Below the pieces are notes generated by a model, which worked only from the letters and a program-made list of their open reading frames with translations, had not been told where the DNA came from and did no database searches. From Limimonas halophila (GTDB taxonomy: Bacteria; Pseudomonadota; Alphaproteobacteria; Kiloniellales; Rhodovibrionaceae), in the NCBI RefSeq assembly GCF_900100655.1, contig NZ_FNCE01000014.1, positions 1-42,530 of the forward strand: a DNA stretch of 42,530 nucleotides, in the 5' to 3' direction. Shown here in pieces: positions 1-7,987 of the stretch (position 1 is its first letter; each line of letters starts with the position of its first letter). The position numbers and the translations under genes are program-made.

Positions 1-123
1 TCCAAAATTCGTTGTATATCAAGGCATTATGAAGCGCCGCCGGATCGGCGAACCGTCCAGGCCGTCACAACTCTTGTGGAAAACCTGTGCACGGCGTGCC
101 GCAACCGACCGTGAAGCCCGCCT

Positions 124-333
124 TAGAGCAGATCGCCGTAAAGCAGAATCAGCTTGTTCGGGGTGTCACGCCCACGCCGCCGTGGCCATCCCGGCGTGAT
201 TCTGCTTGCTCGTGCGTGGACAGCCGCAAGGCTCGCGCGCCGCAGGCGCGCAAACTGCTCGCACTGGAAAAACATGGCGTTATCCCGACGCTTCTGGTTC
301 GTTGGGAAACACGATTTCACGCACGATGCTCTA
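124..333. repeat. Dispersed palindromic element R1, copy 1
   Basis: First of three copies of a repeat with conserved ends: left end TAGAGCAGATCGCCGTAAA, right end TTTCACGCACGATGCTCTA. The ends form an imperfect terminal inverted repeat (TAGAGCAGATCG against TAGAGCATCG read from the other strand). The main stem is AAGCAGAATCA at 141-151 with TGATTCTGCTT at 197-207. Inside its loop lies a second hairpin built on CACGCCG/CGGCGTG, shared with copy 3 but absent from copy 2. This copy alone also carries AGCC-GCAA-GGCT (222-233) and GCGCGCC-GCA-GGCGCGC (234-250) hairpins. The last three bases (331-333) are the TAG stop codon of the peptidase gene. Nothing coding is seen in bases 1-123; overlapping short ORFs here are not supported. 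Confidence 0.85.
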
Positions 334-1728
334 GGTGCCAACCCCGCGCGCCATGCGGTCGAGCAGCGCGACGTGGGACTTGATGCCGTTCTCGAAGCAG
401 CGGACCTCGAACTTCTCGTTCGGGCTGTGCATGCGATCGTCGGCGAGGCCGAAGCCCATCAGCAGGGAATCGATGCCGAGCACCTCCTTCATCACGCCCA
501 CGACGGGAATGGAGCCGCCGCAGCCGATCAGCAGCGCTTCGCGGCCGTAGGCGTTCTCCAGCGCCTCGCGCGCCGCCCGCAGGTAGGGCGAGTCCGTGGG
601 CACGCGGATAGCCGGCGCGCCGTGGTGGACGATCAGCTCCCAACTGCAGCCGGCGGGCACGATCCCGTGTAGATAGGCGCGGAACTGTTCCGCCGCCGCC
701 TCGGGGTCCTGGTCGGGCACCAGGCGGAAGGAGATCTTGGCCGAGGCGCGCGCCGGCAGCACCGTCTTGGCGCCCGTGCCGGTGTAGCCGCCGAGCATGC
801 CGTTCACGTCGCAGGTCGGGCGCGCCCAGATCTTTTCCAGCACGCCGCGGTCCTGCTCGCCGCCGGCGGCGTCGACGCCCACGCCCTGCAGGAAGGCGTC
901 GGCGTCGAAGTCCAGCGCCTGCCACTTGGCGCGCGTGGCTTCGTCCGGCTCCACGACGGCATCGTAGAAGCCGGGGATGGCGATCCGACCCTGGTCGTCG
1001 TGCAGCTGGCCGAGGATGCGTCCGAGGGCGTTGAGCGGGTTGGGCACCGCGCCGCCGTAGAGGCCGGAGTGCAGGTCGTGATCCGGGGCGTCGACCACCA
1101 GCTCGGTGTAGAGCAGGCCACGCAGCTGCGTGGTCAGCGCGGGCGTTTCCACGTCCCAGCTGCCGGTGTCGGAGATGACGCAGACATCGGCGCCCAGCTC
1201 CTGCTTGTGCTGTTCCAGGAAGGGCTTGAGGCTCGGGCTGCCGCTTTCCTCCTCGCCCTCGAAGAAGGCCGTGACCTGGACCGGCAGCGTGCCGTGCTCG
1301 GCCTGCCAGGCGCGGAAGGCCTCGACGAAGGTCATGAGCTGGCCTTTGTCGTCCACGGCGCCGCGCGCGACCATGCGGCGGCCGTGCGGGCCCTCGACGA
1401 TCGTGGGCTCGAAGGGGCCGCTGTCCCATTCCTCGACGGGATCGGGCGGCTGCACGTCGTAGTGGCCGTAGTAGAGGAGGTGCGGCGCGTCGCCGCCCGG
1501 ACCGGGATGGTGGGCGACCACCATGGGATGCCCGGGCGTGTCGCGCACCGAGGCGTCGAAGCCCAGCTCGCGCAACTGCTCGGCCAGCCACTGGGCGGCG
1601 CGGCGGGTGTCGGCGTTGTGCGCCGGGTCCGTGCTGATGCTGGGAATGCGCAGAAAGTCCGTCCAGCGCTCCAGCGCCGCCTCGAAGTCCGCGTCCACGC
1701 GGGCCAGAACCCGGTCCAGATCGCTCAC
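331..1728 (-). CDS. M20/M25/M40 family metallopeptidase (dipeptidase-like)
   Basis: A 465-aa zinc-dependent exopeptidase or amidohydrolase of the M20 family, probably cytoplasmic since no signal peptide is seen. The metal-binding pattern is complete: GHYDVQP near residue 88 (His and Asp ligands), the bridging Asp in GAVDDKG near 126, the catalytic Glu pair in FEGEEESGS near 158-161, and a late His in RMHSPNEKFE. The length fits the dipeptidase/acetylornithine-deacetylase-like branch. The start is taken as GTG at 1728 because GGAGG lies at the right distance there; the GTG at 1734 overlaps that site. It follows an unknown gene by 18 bases and is probably cotranscribed with it. The stop codon TAG is the end of repeat R1 copy 1. 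The substrate cannot be read from sequence. Confidence 0.93.
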   Translation of the reverse strand: MSDLDRVLARVDADFEAALERWTDFLRIPSISTDPAHNADTRRAAQWLAEQLRELGFDASVRDTPGHPMVVAHHPGPGGDAPHLLYYGHYDVQPPDPVEEWDSGPFEPTIVEGPHGRRMVARGAVDDKGQLMTFVEAFRAWQAEHGTLPVQVTAFFEGEEESGSPSLKPFLEQHKQELGADVCVISDTGSWDVETPALTTQLRGLLYTELVVDAPDHDLHSGLYGGAVPNPLNALGRILGQLHDDQGRIAIPGFYDAVVEPDEATRAKWQALDFDADAFLQGVGVDAAGGEQDRGVLEKIWARPTCDVNGMLGGYTGTGAKTVLPARASAKISFRLVPDQDPEAAAEQFRAYLHGIVPAGCSWELIVHHGAPAIRVPTDSPYLRAAREALENAYGREALLIGCGGSIPVVGVMKEVLGIDSLLMGFGLADDRMHSPNEKFEVRCFENGIKSHVALLDRMARGVGT

Positions 1729-1746
1729 AGCCACCTCCGAAAGCCG

Positions 1747-2445
1747 TCAGGCGGACACGGCCGCGTCCTCGCCGTTCGGCGCGCGCGTCGAGTCCCGTGC
1801 ATCCGCGCCCACCTCGCACAAGCGGTCGAGCACGTCCACAGCAAGGTTCCAGTACCACGCCCGGCGGCTGGGCCGGGCCAGCCCGGTGACGGCCGCGATG
1901 AGAATGCGCGCGACGGCCTCGGCGTGCTGTTCGGCGTGGCCCGAGCGGTGGGCGGAGACGGCCGCGCGCAACGGCCCGATCAGCAGGGCATGGTCCCAGG
2001 CCGGGTCCTGCACGATGCGCGGGTAGGCGTCCGGCTCGGCGGCGGCCAGCTCCCCCGCGAGGCGCACCGCCGCCTCGGCGTCGCCGCCGCGCACACCGCT
2101 TCCGGCGGCGACGCGCAGGTCCTGCACCGCGGCTGGCAGCAGGGTGTCGAAGAGCGCGGCGTGCAGCACGGCCTGCCGCTCGGCGTCCAGGCCGTCGGCG
2201 GTGCCGGAGATGCGCGGCGCGAAGGGGACCAACCGCTGCCGCGTGGGGCGGTCCATGGCATCGTTCACCGCGCGCGCGAACCCCGCGACCGCGGGCGAGG
2301 CCACCGCCGGCCGGTCGCCGTGTGCCTCGCCGGCCAGATGCGCGACCAGCGCCATCACACAGACGCGGCGGCGCTCCGGGTCGCCGCGGCTGCGCACGAG
2401 TTCCACGCCGTCCAGGTAGCGTTCGATCACCGCGTCGTGGGCCAT
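1747..2445 (-). CDS. Conserved hypothetical protein, 232 aa
   Basis: Function unknown. The start at 2445 is chosen because AGGGGGTG precedes that ATG by about 8 bases; a longer frame to 2559 has no such site. The protein is soluble, mostly alpha-helical in appearance and alanine-rich. A stretch near residue 30 (LVAHLAGEAHGDRP, later FAPRISGTADG) resembles, from memory, an uncharacterised family common in actinobacteria and proteobacteria with an AGE-x-H-S-D-x-P-x-C motif; the cysteine of that motif is replaced here by Val. It lies 18 bases upstream of the M20 peptidase gene on the same strand, so a shared transcript is likely. No catalytic residues can be assigned. Confidence 0.8.
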   Translation of the reverse strand: MAHDAVIERYLDGVELVRSRGDPERRRVCVMALVAHLAGEAHGDRPAVASPAVAGFARAVNDAMDRPTRQRLVPFAPRISGTADGLDAERQAVLHAALFDTLLPAAVQDLRVAAGSGVRGGDAEAAVRLAGELAAAEPDAYPRIVQDPAWDHALLIGPLRAAVSAHRSGHAEQHAEAVARILIAAVTGLARPSRRAWYWNLAVDVLDRLCEVGADARDSTRAPNGEDAAVSA

Positions 2446-2578
2446 GGCTGGCACCCCCTGCGCTGCGGCGGTGGGGTCCGCCCCCATCCGCCGGGTTTCC
2501 CACGAAAAAGAGTGGCGCAGCCTGCCTGGTTCGCCAACCCACCCGACGTGTTTGGTCACCCCGTCCGGCGGATGACCG

Positions 2579-2788
2579 TCAGCCCGGCGAATCCAGCTCC
2601 TGCTGGCGCTGGAAGGCCGCCTGGATCTCGGCGTCCGCCTCGCGCTGTTCGGGCGCGCTGCCGAAGCTGGACAGCTCCAGCTCCAGGGCCCGCAAAAGCG
2701 CGCGGGCGACGTCGGCCTTGCCCTGTTCGTACGCCTGTTCGTGCGCGCGGACGATCTTGTCGCCCAGCCGCCGCGGCTCGTCGGTCAT
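2579..2788 (-). CDS. Small charged hypothetical protein, 69 aa
   Basis: A short gene with a strong ribosome binding site (GGAGGGAGGAT about 6-10 bases before the ATG at 2788), which sets the start well inside a longer open frame. The product is rich in Glu, Gln, Ala and Leu and is probably a helical or coiled-coil protein (AHEQAYEQGKADVARALLRA, then ALELELSS). No domain is recognised. It is divergent from the PilZ gene and upstream of the unknown gene/M20 pair on the same strand; a 133-base gap separates it from the next gene. Calling it real rests on the Shine-Dalgarno site and codon usage only. Confidence 0.65.
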   Translation of the reverse strand: MTDEPRRLGDKIVRAHEQAYEQGKADVARALLRALELELSSFGSAPEQREADAEIQAAFQRQQELDSPG

Positions 2789-2965
2789 GCCCGATCCTCC
2801 CTCCGGCGCGTGGCGTGTCCGCCGCCCGCGCATACGCGCCATGCCGTTAACAGTTTGCATACGCGCCGTCCGCATCATGGCGCATGCAGCCGTCGGGCGA
2901 CAATGCGCGGCTGCCGTGGACCTGGCGGGCGTCGAGACCAACCGGCGTGGGGAGACAGCGACCGC

Positions 2966-3322
2966 ATGACACCGGATGCCCCGACCACCGCGCGCGAACG
3001 CCGCAAACACCGACGCGTCCGCGTGCTCTGGAGCGCGCGCCTGCGCTTCCCCGAGGAAACGGCAGAGCTGAACTGCACGGTCGCCAACGTCTCCGGCGGC
3101 GGCGCCAAGCTGACGCACGTGGCCTGGCCCGCGGGCGAGGAAGCGCGCGTCGTGGACCGGCTGGAGCCGGGCGTGGCGGTGCGCCTGAGCATCGCGGGCA
3201 CGGCCGAGATCCCAGCCGAGGTGGTGTGGTGCGCACGCGGGCGCATGGGCGTCCAGTTCCACCTCCCGGCGGCGGACGTGGCGGCGCGCCTGGGCCAGAC
3301 GGTGGACCTGCGGAACCCCTGA
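2966..3322 (+). CDS. PilZ domain protein (putative c-di-GMP receptor)
   Basis: A 118-aa stand-alone PilZ domain. The two ligand-binding signatures are visible: an arginine-rich RxxxR-type start (ERRKHRRVRV, residues about 10-19) and NVSGGG, matching [D/N]xSxxG, near residue 45. PilZ proteins bind cyclic di-GMP through these motifs and pass the signal on to motility, exopolysaccharide or secretion machinery. The ATG at 2966 is preceded by GGGGAGA; the frame upstream to 2741 has no support. No output domain is attached. The next gene on the strand, 117 bases on, is a pentapeptide-repeat protein. The nearby degenerate EAL protein (10219-11313) is too far away to imply a direct link. Confidence 0.85.
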   Translation: MTPDAPTTARERRKHRRVRVLWSARLRFPEETAELNCTVANVSGGGAKLTHVAWPAGEEARVVDRLEPGVAVRLSIAGTAEIPAEVVWCARGRMGVQFHLPAADVAARLGQTVDLRNP

Positions 3323-3439
3323 GCGACACGCCACGGTTGAGCGGCGTCATCACCCCGGCAAACGGCGCGCGGATTAACGTGCCATTAAGCGCGCACCGGT
3401 TTGATGGTGTGCGGCGAATCGACAAGCGAACGAGCGGCC

Positions 3440-4768
3440 ATGAACGGGCGACCGGACCCCAGCCACCAGGTCGGCTGCACGGAACTCAACGCGGCGGAAC
3501 TCAAGCGCATCCTCCGCTCGCACCAGGCGTTCGTGAACCGCAAGCCCGGCGGGCAGCGGGCGATGCTGCAGTTCCACGACCTGAGCAACCTGGACCTCTC
3601 GGGCTACGATCTCTCCGAGGCCGACCTGACCGGCGCCGTCCTGCGCCGCTCGCGCCTGGACGACGTGCAGCTGCGCGGCGCCAACCTCTTCGGCGCCGAC
3701 CTGCGCATGACGCGCCTGCACCGCGCCAACCTGACGCGGGCCGACCTGCGCGGCGCCTCGCTGCGCGGCGCGGACATGACGGACGCCGTGGTCTACGACG
3801 CCGACATCCGCGAGGCGCAGCTCGCCCACTACGACGAGGCCGGCAACCCCCAGACCACGGAGTTCGAGGCCCTGCCCGCCGAGCTGTCGTCGATCACCGC
3901 GCGCGGCGCCGACTTTTCGCGCGCGCAGATGGGTCAGGCGATGGCGCTGAAGACGGACTTTTCCGACGCGCGGCTGTGCAACGCCAACTTCCGCAACGCC
4001 GACCTGCGCCGGTCCATCCTGGTGGGCGCGGCGATGGAGGGCGCGGACCTGTCCAGCGCCAACCTGGGCGAGTGCAAGCTCACGGGCGCGGTGCTCACCG
4101 ACGCCGACATCCGCGGCGCCAAGTTCCAGAACGCGGACATCCGCGGCGCCATTCTTGACGACGACGCCGGCGACGCGCCCGAGTTCTTCGACGCGGTGAA
4201 GCCGGCGACGTCGGCCGAGCTGGTCCAGCGCATCGACCGCATGCTCAACGACCACGCCGCCTGGGTGAGCACCTCCTCGCGCGAGGGCGAACGCGCGGAC
4301 CTTTCCGACGCGGATCTTCGGGGCTTCCGCAAGCCGGGCGTCAACCTGGCCGCGGCGGTGATGGAGCGCATCGTGCTCAAGAACGCGGTGCTGATCGCCG
4401 CGGAGCTGCCCATGGCGCAGCTGGCGTTCGCCGACCTGCGCGGCGCGCACCTGGCGCAGGCCAATCTGCGCGGCGCCGACCTGCAGCGGGCCGTGCTGCG
4501 CGGGGCGGACCTGCGGGAAGCGCGCCTGGGACCGGTGCGCAACGTCGGCCGCGACCAGCACACCTGCCCGGCCAACCTGGCCCACGCCAAGCTGGCGGAG
4601 TGCACCCTGGCCGGGGCGGACCTGAACGAGGCCTGCCTCTTCGGCGCCGACCTCTCGGACAGCGACCTGACGGGCGCCCAGCTTACCCGCGCCGACCTGC
4701 GCCAAGCCAACCTGACCCGCGCCCAGGTGGACAAGGGCAGCCTGCGCAAGGCCTACCGGGATCGGTGA
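3440..4768 (+). CDS. Pentapeptide-repeat protein, 442 aa
   Basis: Three blocks of A(D/N)LxG/x pentapeptides (roughly residues 40-115, 155-235 and 285-430) predict a right-handed quadrilateral beta-helix, a fold used for protein contacts and, in some families, DNA mimicry. Two non-repeat segments interrupt it: residues about 115-155 with an acidic linker, and about 235-285 (DAVKPATSAELVQRIDRMLN) that looks helical. An N-terminal 40-residue cap (ELKRILRSHQAFVNRKPGGQ) is not repetitive. No signal peptide or membrane segment is seen. The start at 3440 is uncertain: a weak site precedes it, and ATGs at 3401/3404 are possible. It follows the PilZ gene on the same strand. Function unknown. Confidence 0.85.
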   Translation: MNGRPDPSHQVGCTELNAAELKRILRSHQAFVNRKPGGQRAMLQFHDLSNLDLSGYDLSEADLTGAVLRRSRLDDVQLRGANLFGADLRMTRLHRANLTRADLRGASLRGADMTDAVVYDADIREAQLAHYDEAGNPQTTEFEALPAELSSITARGADFSRAQMGQAMALKTDFSDARLCNANFRNADLRRSILVGAAMEGADLSSANLGECKLTGAVLTDADIRGAKFQNADIRGAILDDDAGDAPEFFDAVKPATSAELVQRIDRMLNDHAAWVSTSSREGERADLSDADLRGFRKPGVNLAAAVMERIVLKNAVLIAAELPMAQLAFADLRGAHLAQANLRGADLQRAVLRGADLREARLGPVRNVGRDQHTCPANLAHAKLAECTLAGADLNEACLFGADLSDSDLTGAQLTRADLRQANLTRAQVDKGSLRKAYRDR

Positions 4769-4810
4769 CGCGGCGGCCGCGGCCGCTTACGCCTGCCCAA
4801 CCGCTGCTGG

Positions 4811-4990
4811 TTATCCCGCCTCGGCCACGCGATCGTCGCAAACGCCAACCTCGATCCGCGCGCCGAGTTCCGCGAAGGCGGCATCAAGGTGATCCAGGCG
4901 CGAGGCGTGGTTGAGGTCGAGCAGACGGTCGACCTGCGGCCGATGCCAGTGCAGCCGCCGCGCGAGCGCCCAGCAGACGGGGTCAAGCTG
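4811..4990 (-). pseudogene. Start-less coding-like fragment after cobB
   Basis: On the minus strand, in the +1 frame relative to cobB, an open frame runs through the end of cobB to a TAA at 4811-4813. It reads like protein (QLDPVCWALARRLHWHRPQV, then DRLLDLNHASRLDHLDAAFA) and its third codon positions are strongly GC-rich as in neighbouring genes. I find no ATG, GTG or TTG in this frame near its start, so it cannot be a normal independent gene. It may be the tail of a decayed gene or a chance high-GC frame. The WALARRLHWHRPQVDRLLDLN part faintly recalls small phage tail-assembly proteins; this is a weak impression. A 14-base palindrome GCGGCCGCGGCCGC lies at 4773-4786. Confidence 0.3.
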
Positions 4991-5699
4991 CCAACAGCTT
5001 GTCGACGTAGGCGGGGACCACCTCGGTCGCGGGGCCGTGGTGGTGGTCGTGGAAGGCGCTGGATGCGTCGGATGGTTCGAGGTTGAGTTCGACGCAGTGG
5101 GCGCCGGCGCCGAAGCGGGCCTGCTGCACGAAGCCGGCGGCGGGCTGAACCGCGCCCGAGGTGCCGACGGCGAGGAAGTGGCTGCAGGTGTCGAGCGCGG
5201 CGAAGATGCGCTCCAGCTCCAGCGGCATCTCGCCGAACCACACGACCTGGGGGCGCATGCCGCCGGCTTCGCCGCAACTCGGGCAGGCGGTGGCCGTGTC
5301 CATGTCCGCGCGCCAGTCGTGAACCGCGCGGCAGTGCAGGCACAGCGCCTTCAGGATCTCGCCGTGCATGTGGATCAGGTTCTGCTGCCCGGCGCGGTCG
5401 TGCAGGTCGTCGATGTTCTGGGTGACGACCAGGACCTCGCCTGGCCACTCGCGCTCCAGGCGCACCAGCGCGTCGTGCGCGGCGTTGGGCCGCACGTCGC
5501 CGGTCAAGAGCTGGCGCCGCCGGTCGTTGTAGAAGCGGTGGACGAAGTCGGGCTGGCGGCGGAAGGCGTCGGGCGTCGCCACGTCCTCCAGCGACACCCG
5601 GGACCAGATCCCGCCTTCGTCGCGGAAGGTGTCGAGGCCGGACTCCTTCGAGATCCCGGCGCCCGTCAGCACAACGATGGGTCCTGCATCTTTCGACAT
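4983..5699 (-). CDS. cobB: NAD-dependent protein deacylase (sirtuin, CobB-type)
   Basis: A 238-aa class III sirtuin that removes acyl groups from protein lysines with NAD+. Motifs in order: GAGISKESG (residues 13-21, NAD loop), TQNIDDLH (93-100), catalytic His in HMHGE (112), two zinc-binding pairs CLHC (120/123) and CPSC (139/142), GEMPL (156-160) and a GTSGAVQPAAGF segment. Tyr57 and Arg60 in FYNDRRR match the Tyr-x-x-Arg pair that lets CobB/SIRT5-type enzymes accept succinyl- and malonyl-lysine, so desuccinylase activity is likely. The start at 5699 gives the usual family length. It is divergent, over 69 bases, from the tyrosine phosphatase gene. Confidence 0.93.
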   Translation of the reverse strand: MSKDAGPIVVLTGAGISKESGLDTFRDEGGIWSRVSLEDVATPDAFRRQPDFVHRFYNDRRRQLLTGDVRPNAAHDALVRLEREWPGEVLVVTQNIDDLHDRAGQQNLIHMHGEILKALCLHCRAVHDWRADMDTATACPSCGEAGGMRPQVVWFGEMPLELERIFAALDTCSHFLAVGTSGAVQPAAGFVQQARFGAGAHCVELNLEPSDASSAFHDHHHGPATEVVPAYVDKLLAA

Positions 5700-5768
5700 G
5701 GCGGCACGGATGCTAAAGCACGTCCCCAAGGTGGGGGAACCCCGCGCCACGGACCTTGAGCCAACCGC

Positions 5769-6233
5769 ATGCGTCTTCTCTTCGTCTGCACCGGGAACAT
5801 CTGCCGCTCGCCCACGGCCGAGGCGGTCGTGCGCCGCATGGCGACCGACGCGGGCGTGGCCCACGACCTCGTGCTGGAATCCGCCGGCACGGGCGACTGG
5901 CACGTGGGCGAGGCGCCCGACCCGCGCGCGGTCAAGGCCGCCAAGAAGCGCGGCTACGACCTGCGCGGCATCCGCGCGCGTCAGGTGCGCCCCGCGGACT
6001 TCGAGGAATTCGACGTCATCCTGGCGATGACGGGCGGCCATATGGCCGACCTGGAGCGCATGTGCCCGCGTGGGGCGCGCGCCGAGTTGCGCATGATGCT
6101 TGCCCACGCGCCCAAAGCCACGCACCGCGACGTGCCCGATCCCTACTACGGCGACGCGCGCGGCTTCGAGACCATGCTGGACCTGATCGAGGAAAGCGCG
6201 CGCGGCCTGCTGGCGGACGTCGCGCGGTCATGA
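5769..6233 (+). CDS. Low-molecular-weight protein tyrosine phosphatase family
   Basis: A 154-aa LMW phosphatase with the N-terminal P-loop CTGNICRS (catalytic Cys7, Arg13) and the general-acid Asp in DVPDPYYG (Asp124). It hydrolyses phosphotyrosine or small sugar phosphates through a cysteinyl-phosphate. Its stop codon overlaps the start of the fructosamine-kinase family gene by 4 bases (ATGA), so the two are translated together. A human LMW-PTP was identified as a protein-ribulosamine-5-phosphatase, and the partner gene here is a sugar-amine kinase, so a role in deglycation is a fair inference. Alternatives are exopolysaccharide-related or tyrosine-kinase signalling, but no such genes are near. 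Confidence 0.92.
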   Translation: MRLLFVCTGNICRSPTAEAVVRRMATDAGVAHDLVLESAGTGDWHVGEAPDPRAVKAAKKRGYDLRGIRARQVRPADFEEFDVILAMTGGHMADLERMCPRGARAELRMMLAHAPKATHRDVPDPYYGDARGFETMLDLIEESARGLLADVARS

Positions 6234-7084
6234 CGCTGACGGCCGAGCAGGCGGCGCGCGTAACCGCCACGACGGGCGCCGAGGTGGTGCGCCGCCGCCC
6301 CCTGCCCGGCGGCTGCATCGCCGAGGTGCTGCGCCTCGACCTCGACAGCGGCGGCAGCGTTGTCGCCAAGATCGCGCCGCGCGGCGGGCTCTCCACCGAA
6401 GCCTACATGCTGCGCACCCTGGCCGAGCGCTCGCCCCTGCGCGTGCCCGCGGTGCTGCGCGCCGACGACGACCTGCTGGTGCTGGAGCACCTGGACGCCG
6501 GCGGCCGGCTGGACCGCGCGGCGCAGGAAGACGCCGCGGCCCACATCGCCGCGCTGCACGGCGTCACCGGCCCCTATTTCGGGCTGGAGCGCGACACCCT
6601 GATCGGGCCGCTGCACCAGCCCAACCCGCCCACCGAGGGCTGGGTCGACTTCTTCCGCGAGAACCGCCTGCTCTACATGGTGGAGGTGGCGCGCGACGCC
6701 GGCAGCCTGCCCGGCCGCACCAAGCGCGTGCTGGAACGCCTCGCCGCCAAGCTGGAAAGCTACATCGAGGAGCCGGCGGCGCCCGCGCTGATCCACGGCG
6801 ATCTGTGGACGGGCAACGTCCTGGCGAAGGACGGCCGCATCACCGGCTTCGTCGATCCCGCGATCTACTACGCCGACCCCGAGATCGAGCTGGCGTTTTC
6901 CACGCTCTTCGGCACCTTCGGCGAGCCCTTCTTCCGGCGCTACGACGCGCTGATGGGCGTGCGCGAGGGTTTCTTCGAGGTGCGCCGCGACCTCTACAAC
7001 CTCTACCCACTCCTGGTGCACGCGGCGTTGTTCGGCGGCGGCTACGCCCAGGAGGTCCACCGCGTCGCGGAGCGTTACGCGTGA
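6230..7084 (+). CDS. Fructosamine/ribulosamine-3-kinase family protein
   Basis: A 284-aa aminoglycoside-phosphotransferase-fold kinase. Family marks: substrate loop RPLPGGCIAEV (residues 23-33), ATP-binding Lys in SVVAKIAPRGG, then STEAYML, the EHLDAGG segment, the catalytic loop ALIHGDLWTGN (Asp191) and the metal-binding FVDPAIYYADPEIELA (Asp209). Members phosphorylate C3 of ketosamines on glycated amines, making the adduct unstable so that the free amine is regenerated; bacterial members often prefer ribulosamines or erythrulosamines. It starts by a 4-base overlap with the phosphatase gene and ends by a 4-base overlap (GTGA) with the transporter gene, so it sits mid-operon. Confidence 0.9.
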   Translation: MTLTAEQAARVTATTGAEVVRRRPLPGGCIAEVLRLDLDSGGSVVAKIAPRGGLSTEAYMLRTLAERSPLRVPAVLRADDDLLVLEHLDAGGRLDRAAQEDAAAHIAALHGVTGPYFGLERDTLIGPLHQPNPPTEGWVDFFRENRLLYMVEVARDAGSLPGRTKRVLERLAAKLESYIEEPAAPALIHGDLWTGNVLAKDGRITGFVDPAIYYADPEIELAFSTLFGTFGEPFFRRYDALMGVREGFFEVRRDLYNLYPLLVHAALFGGGYAQEVHRVAERYA

Positions 7085-7986
7085 GCGACGGCGAGCGGTC
7101 GAACAGCCCGGGTCTGGGGATCGGCGCGGTCTGCCTGGGCGTGCTCTGCTTGGCGTCGATGGACGCCCTGGCGAAGTGGCTGGGCCAGGCCTACCCCATC
7201 ATCCAGATCGTCTTCTTCCGCACGCTCTTCGCGCTGCCGCCCGTGGCTGTGCTGGCCTACGTCTCGGGCGGGTTCCAGCTGCTGCGGCCCGAGCGCCTGT
7301 GGGTGCACCTGCTGCGCGGGCTGCTCGGCACGGGCGCGATCCTCTTCTTTTTCACCGCCCTTCGGTACATGCCGCTGGCGACGGTGTGGACCATCGCGTT
7401 TTCCGCGCCGCTGATCGTCACCGCGCTGTCCCGCCCGCTGCTGGGCGAACCCGTGGGCATCCGCCGCTGGGCGGGCGTGCTGGTGGGCTTCGCCGGGGTG
7501 CTGATCGTCATCCAGCCCGGCACGGCGGGGTTCGAGTGGGCGATGCTGCTCGCGCTGGCCGGGACGCTGAGCTATTCCCTGCTGTTGATGACGGCGCGCA
7601 AGTTCGCGGCCAGCGAAACCGCGCCGGCGATGGTGCTGTTCAACATGCTGGTGCCGCTCGTGATCGCCACGGTGATCACGCCAACGGTGTGGACCATGCC
7701 CGCGGGCTGGGACTGGCTGGCGTTCGTGGGCGCGGGGCTGCTCGGCGGCTCGGCGATGATCTTCCTGACGCTGGGCTACCGCCTGGCCCCGGCGGCGGTG
7801 GTGGCACCCTTCGACTACACCGCGCTGATCTGGTCGGTGGCGCTGGGGTGGCTGATCTGGCGCGACTGGCCCACGCCCGCGACCTGGGCCGGCGCCGTGC
7901 TGATCGTCGCCGCGGGGCTCTACGTGGCCTACCGCGAGACGCGCGTGCACCGGCGCGCCGAGCCGCCCGCCACCGACGCGCGGTGA
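7081..7986 (+). CDS. EamA/DMT-superfamily transporter
   Basis: A 301-aa inner-membrane protein with about ten hydrophobic segments arranged as two EamA repeats, typical of drug/metabolite transporters. The start is the GTG at 7081 that overlaps the preceding stop (GTGA). The first helix contains LGVLCLASMDALAKWLG and the region after LLRGLLGTGAILFFFTAL is the characteristic first-repeat segment; the second repeat ends in AGAVLIVAAGLYVAYRE. Substrates of this family (amino acids, nucleosides, metabolites) cannot be predicted from sequence. It ends 1 base before the convergent thpR gene. Its linkage to the phosphatase-kinase pair may mean export of a small product, but that is only inference. 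Confidence 0.9.
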   Translation: MSDGERSNSPGLGIGAVCLGVLCLASMDALAKWLGQAYPIIQIVFFRTLFALPPVAVLAYVSGGFQLLRPERLWVHLLRGLLGTGAILFFFTALRYMPLATVWTIAFSAPLIVTALSRPLLGEPVGIRRWAGVLVGFAGVLIVIQPGTAGFEWAMLLALAGTLSYSLLLMTARKFAASETAPAMVLFNMLVPLVIATVITPTVWTMPAGWDWLAFVGAGLLGGSAMIFLTLGYRLAPAAVVAPFDYTALIWSVALGWLIWRDWPTPATWAGAVLIVAAGLYVAYRETRVHRRAEPPATDAR

Positions 7987-7987
7987 C

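Noticed and set aside
75-83. TGTGGAAAA, complement of a DnaA-box-like TTTTCCACA
   Set aside because: Single match; no cluster of boxes, AT-rich unwinding region or dnaA/dnaN gene, so not evidence for an origin.
124-333. R1 as an insertion sequence or MITE of a known family
   Set aside because: No transposase frame and no clear target-site duplication at the three copies; called only a dispersed palindromic repeat.
87-672. Open frames across R1 copy 1 on the plus strand
   Set aside because: They cross a palindromic repeat and the antisense of the peptidase; products show no family pattern.
317-2542. A 741-codon open frame opposite and across the peptidase and neighbouring genes
   Set aside because: Arg/Gly/Ala-rich product without domains; typical antisense artefact of high-GC coding DNA.
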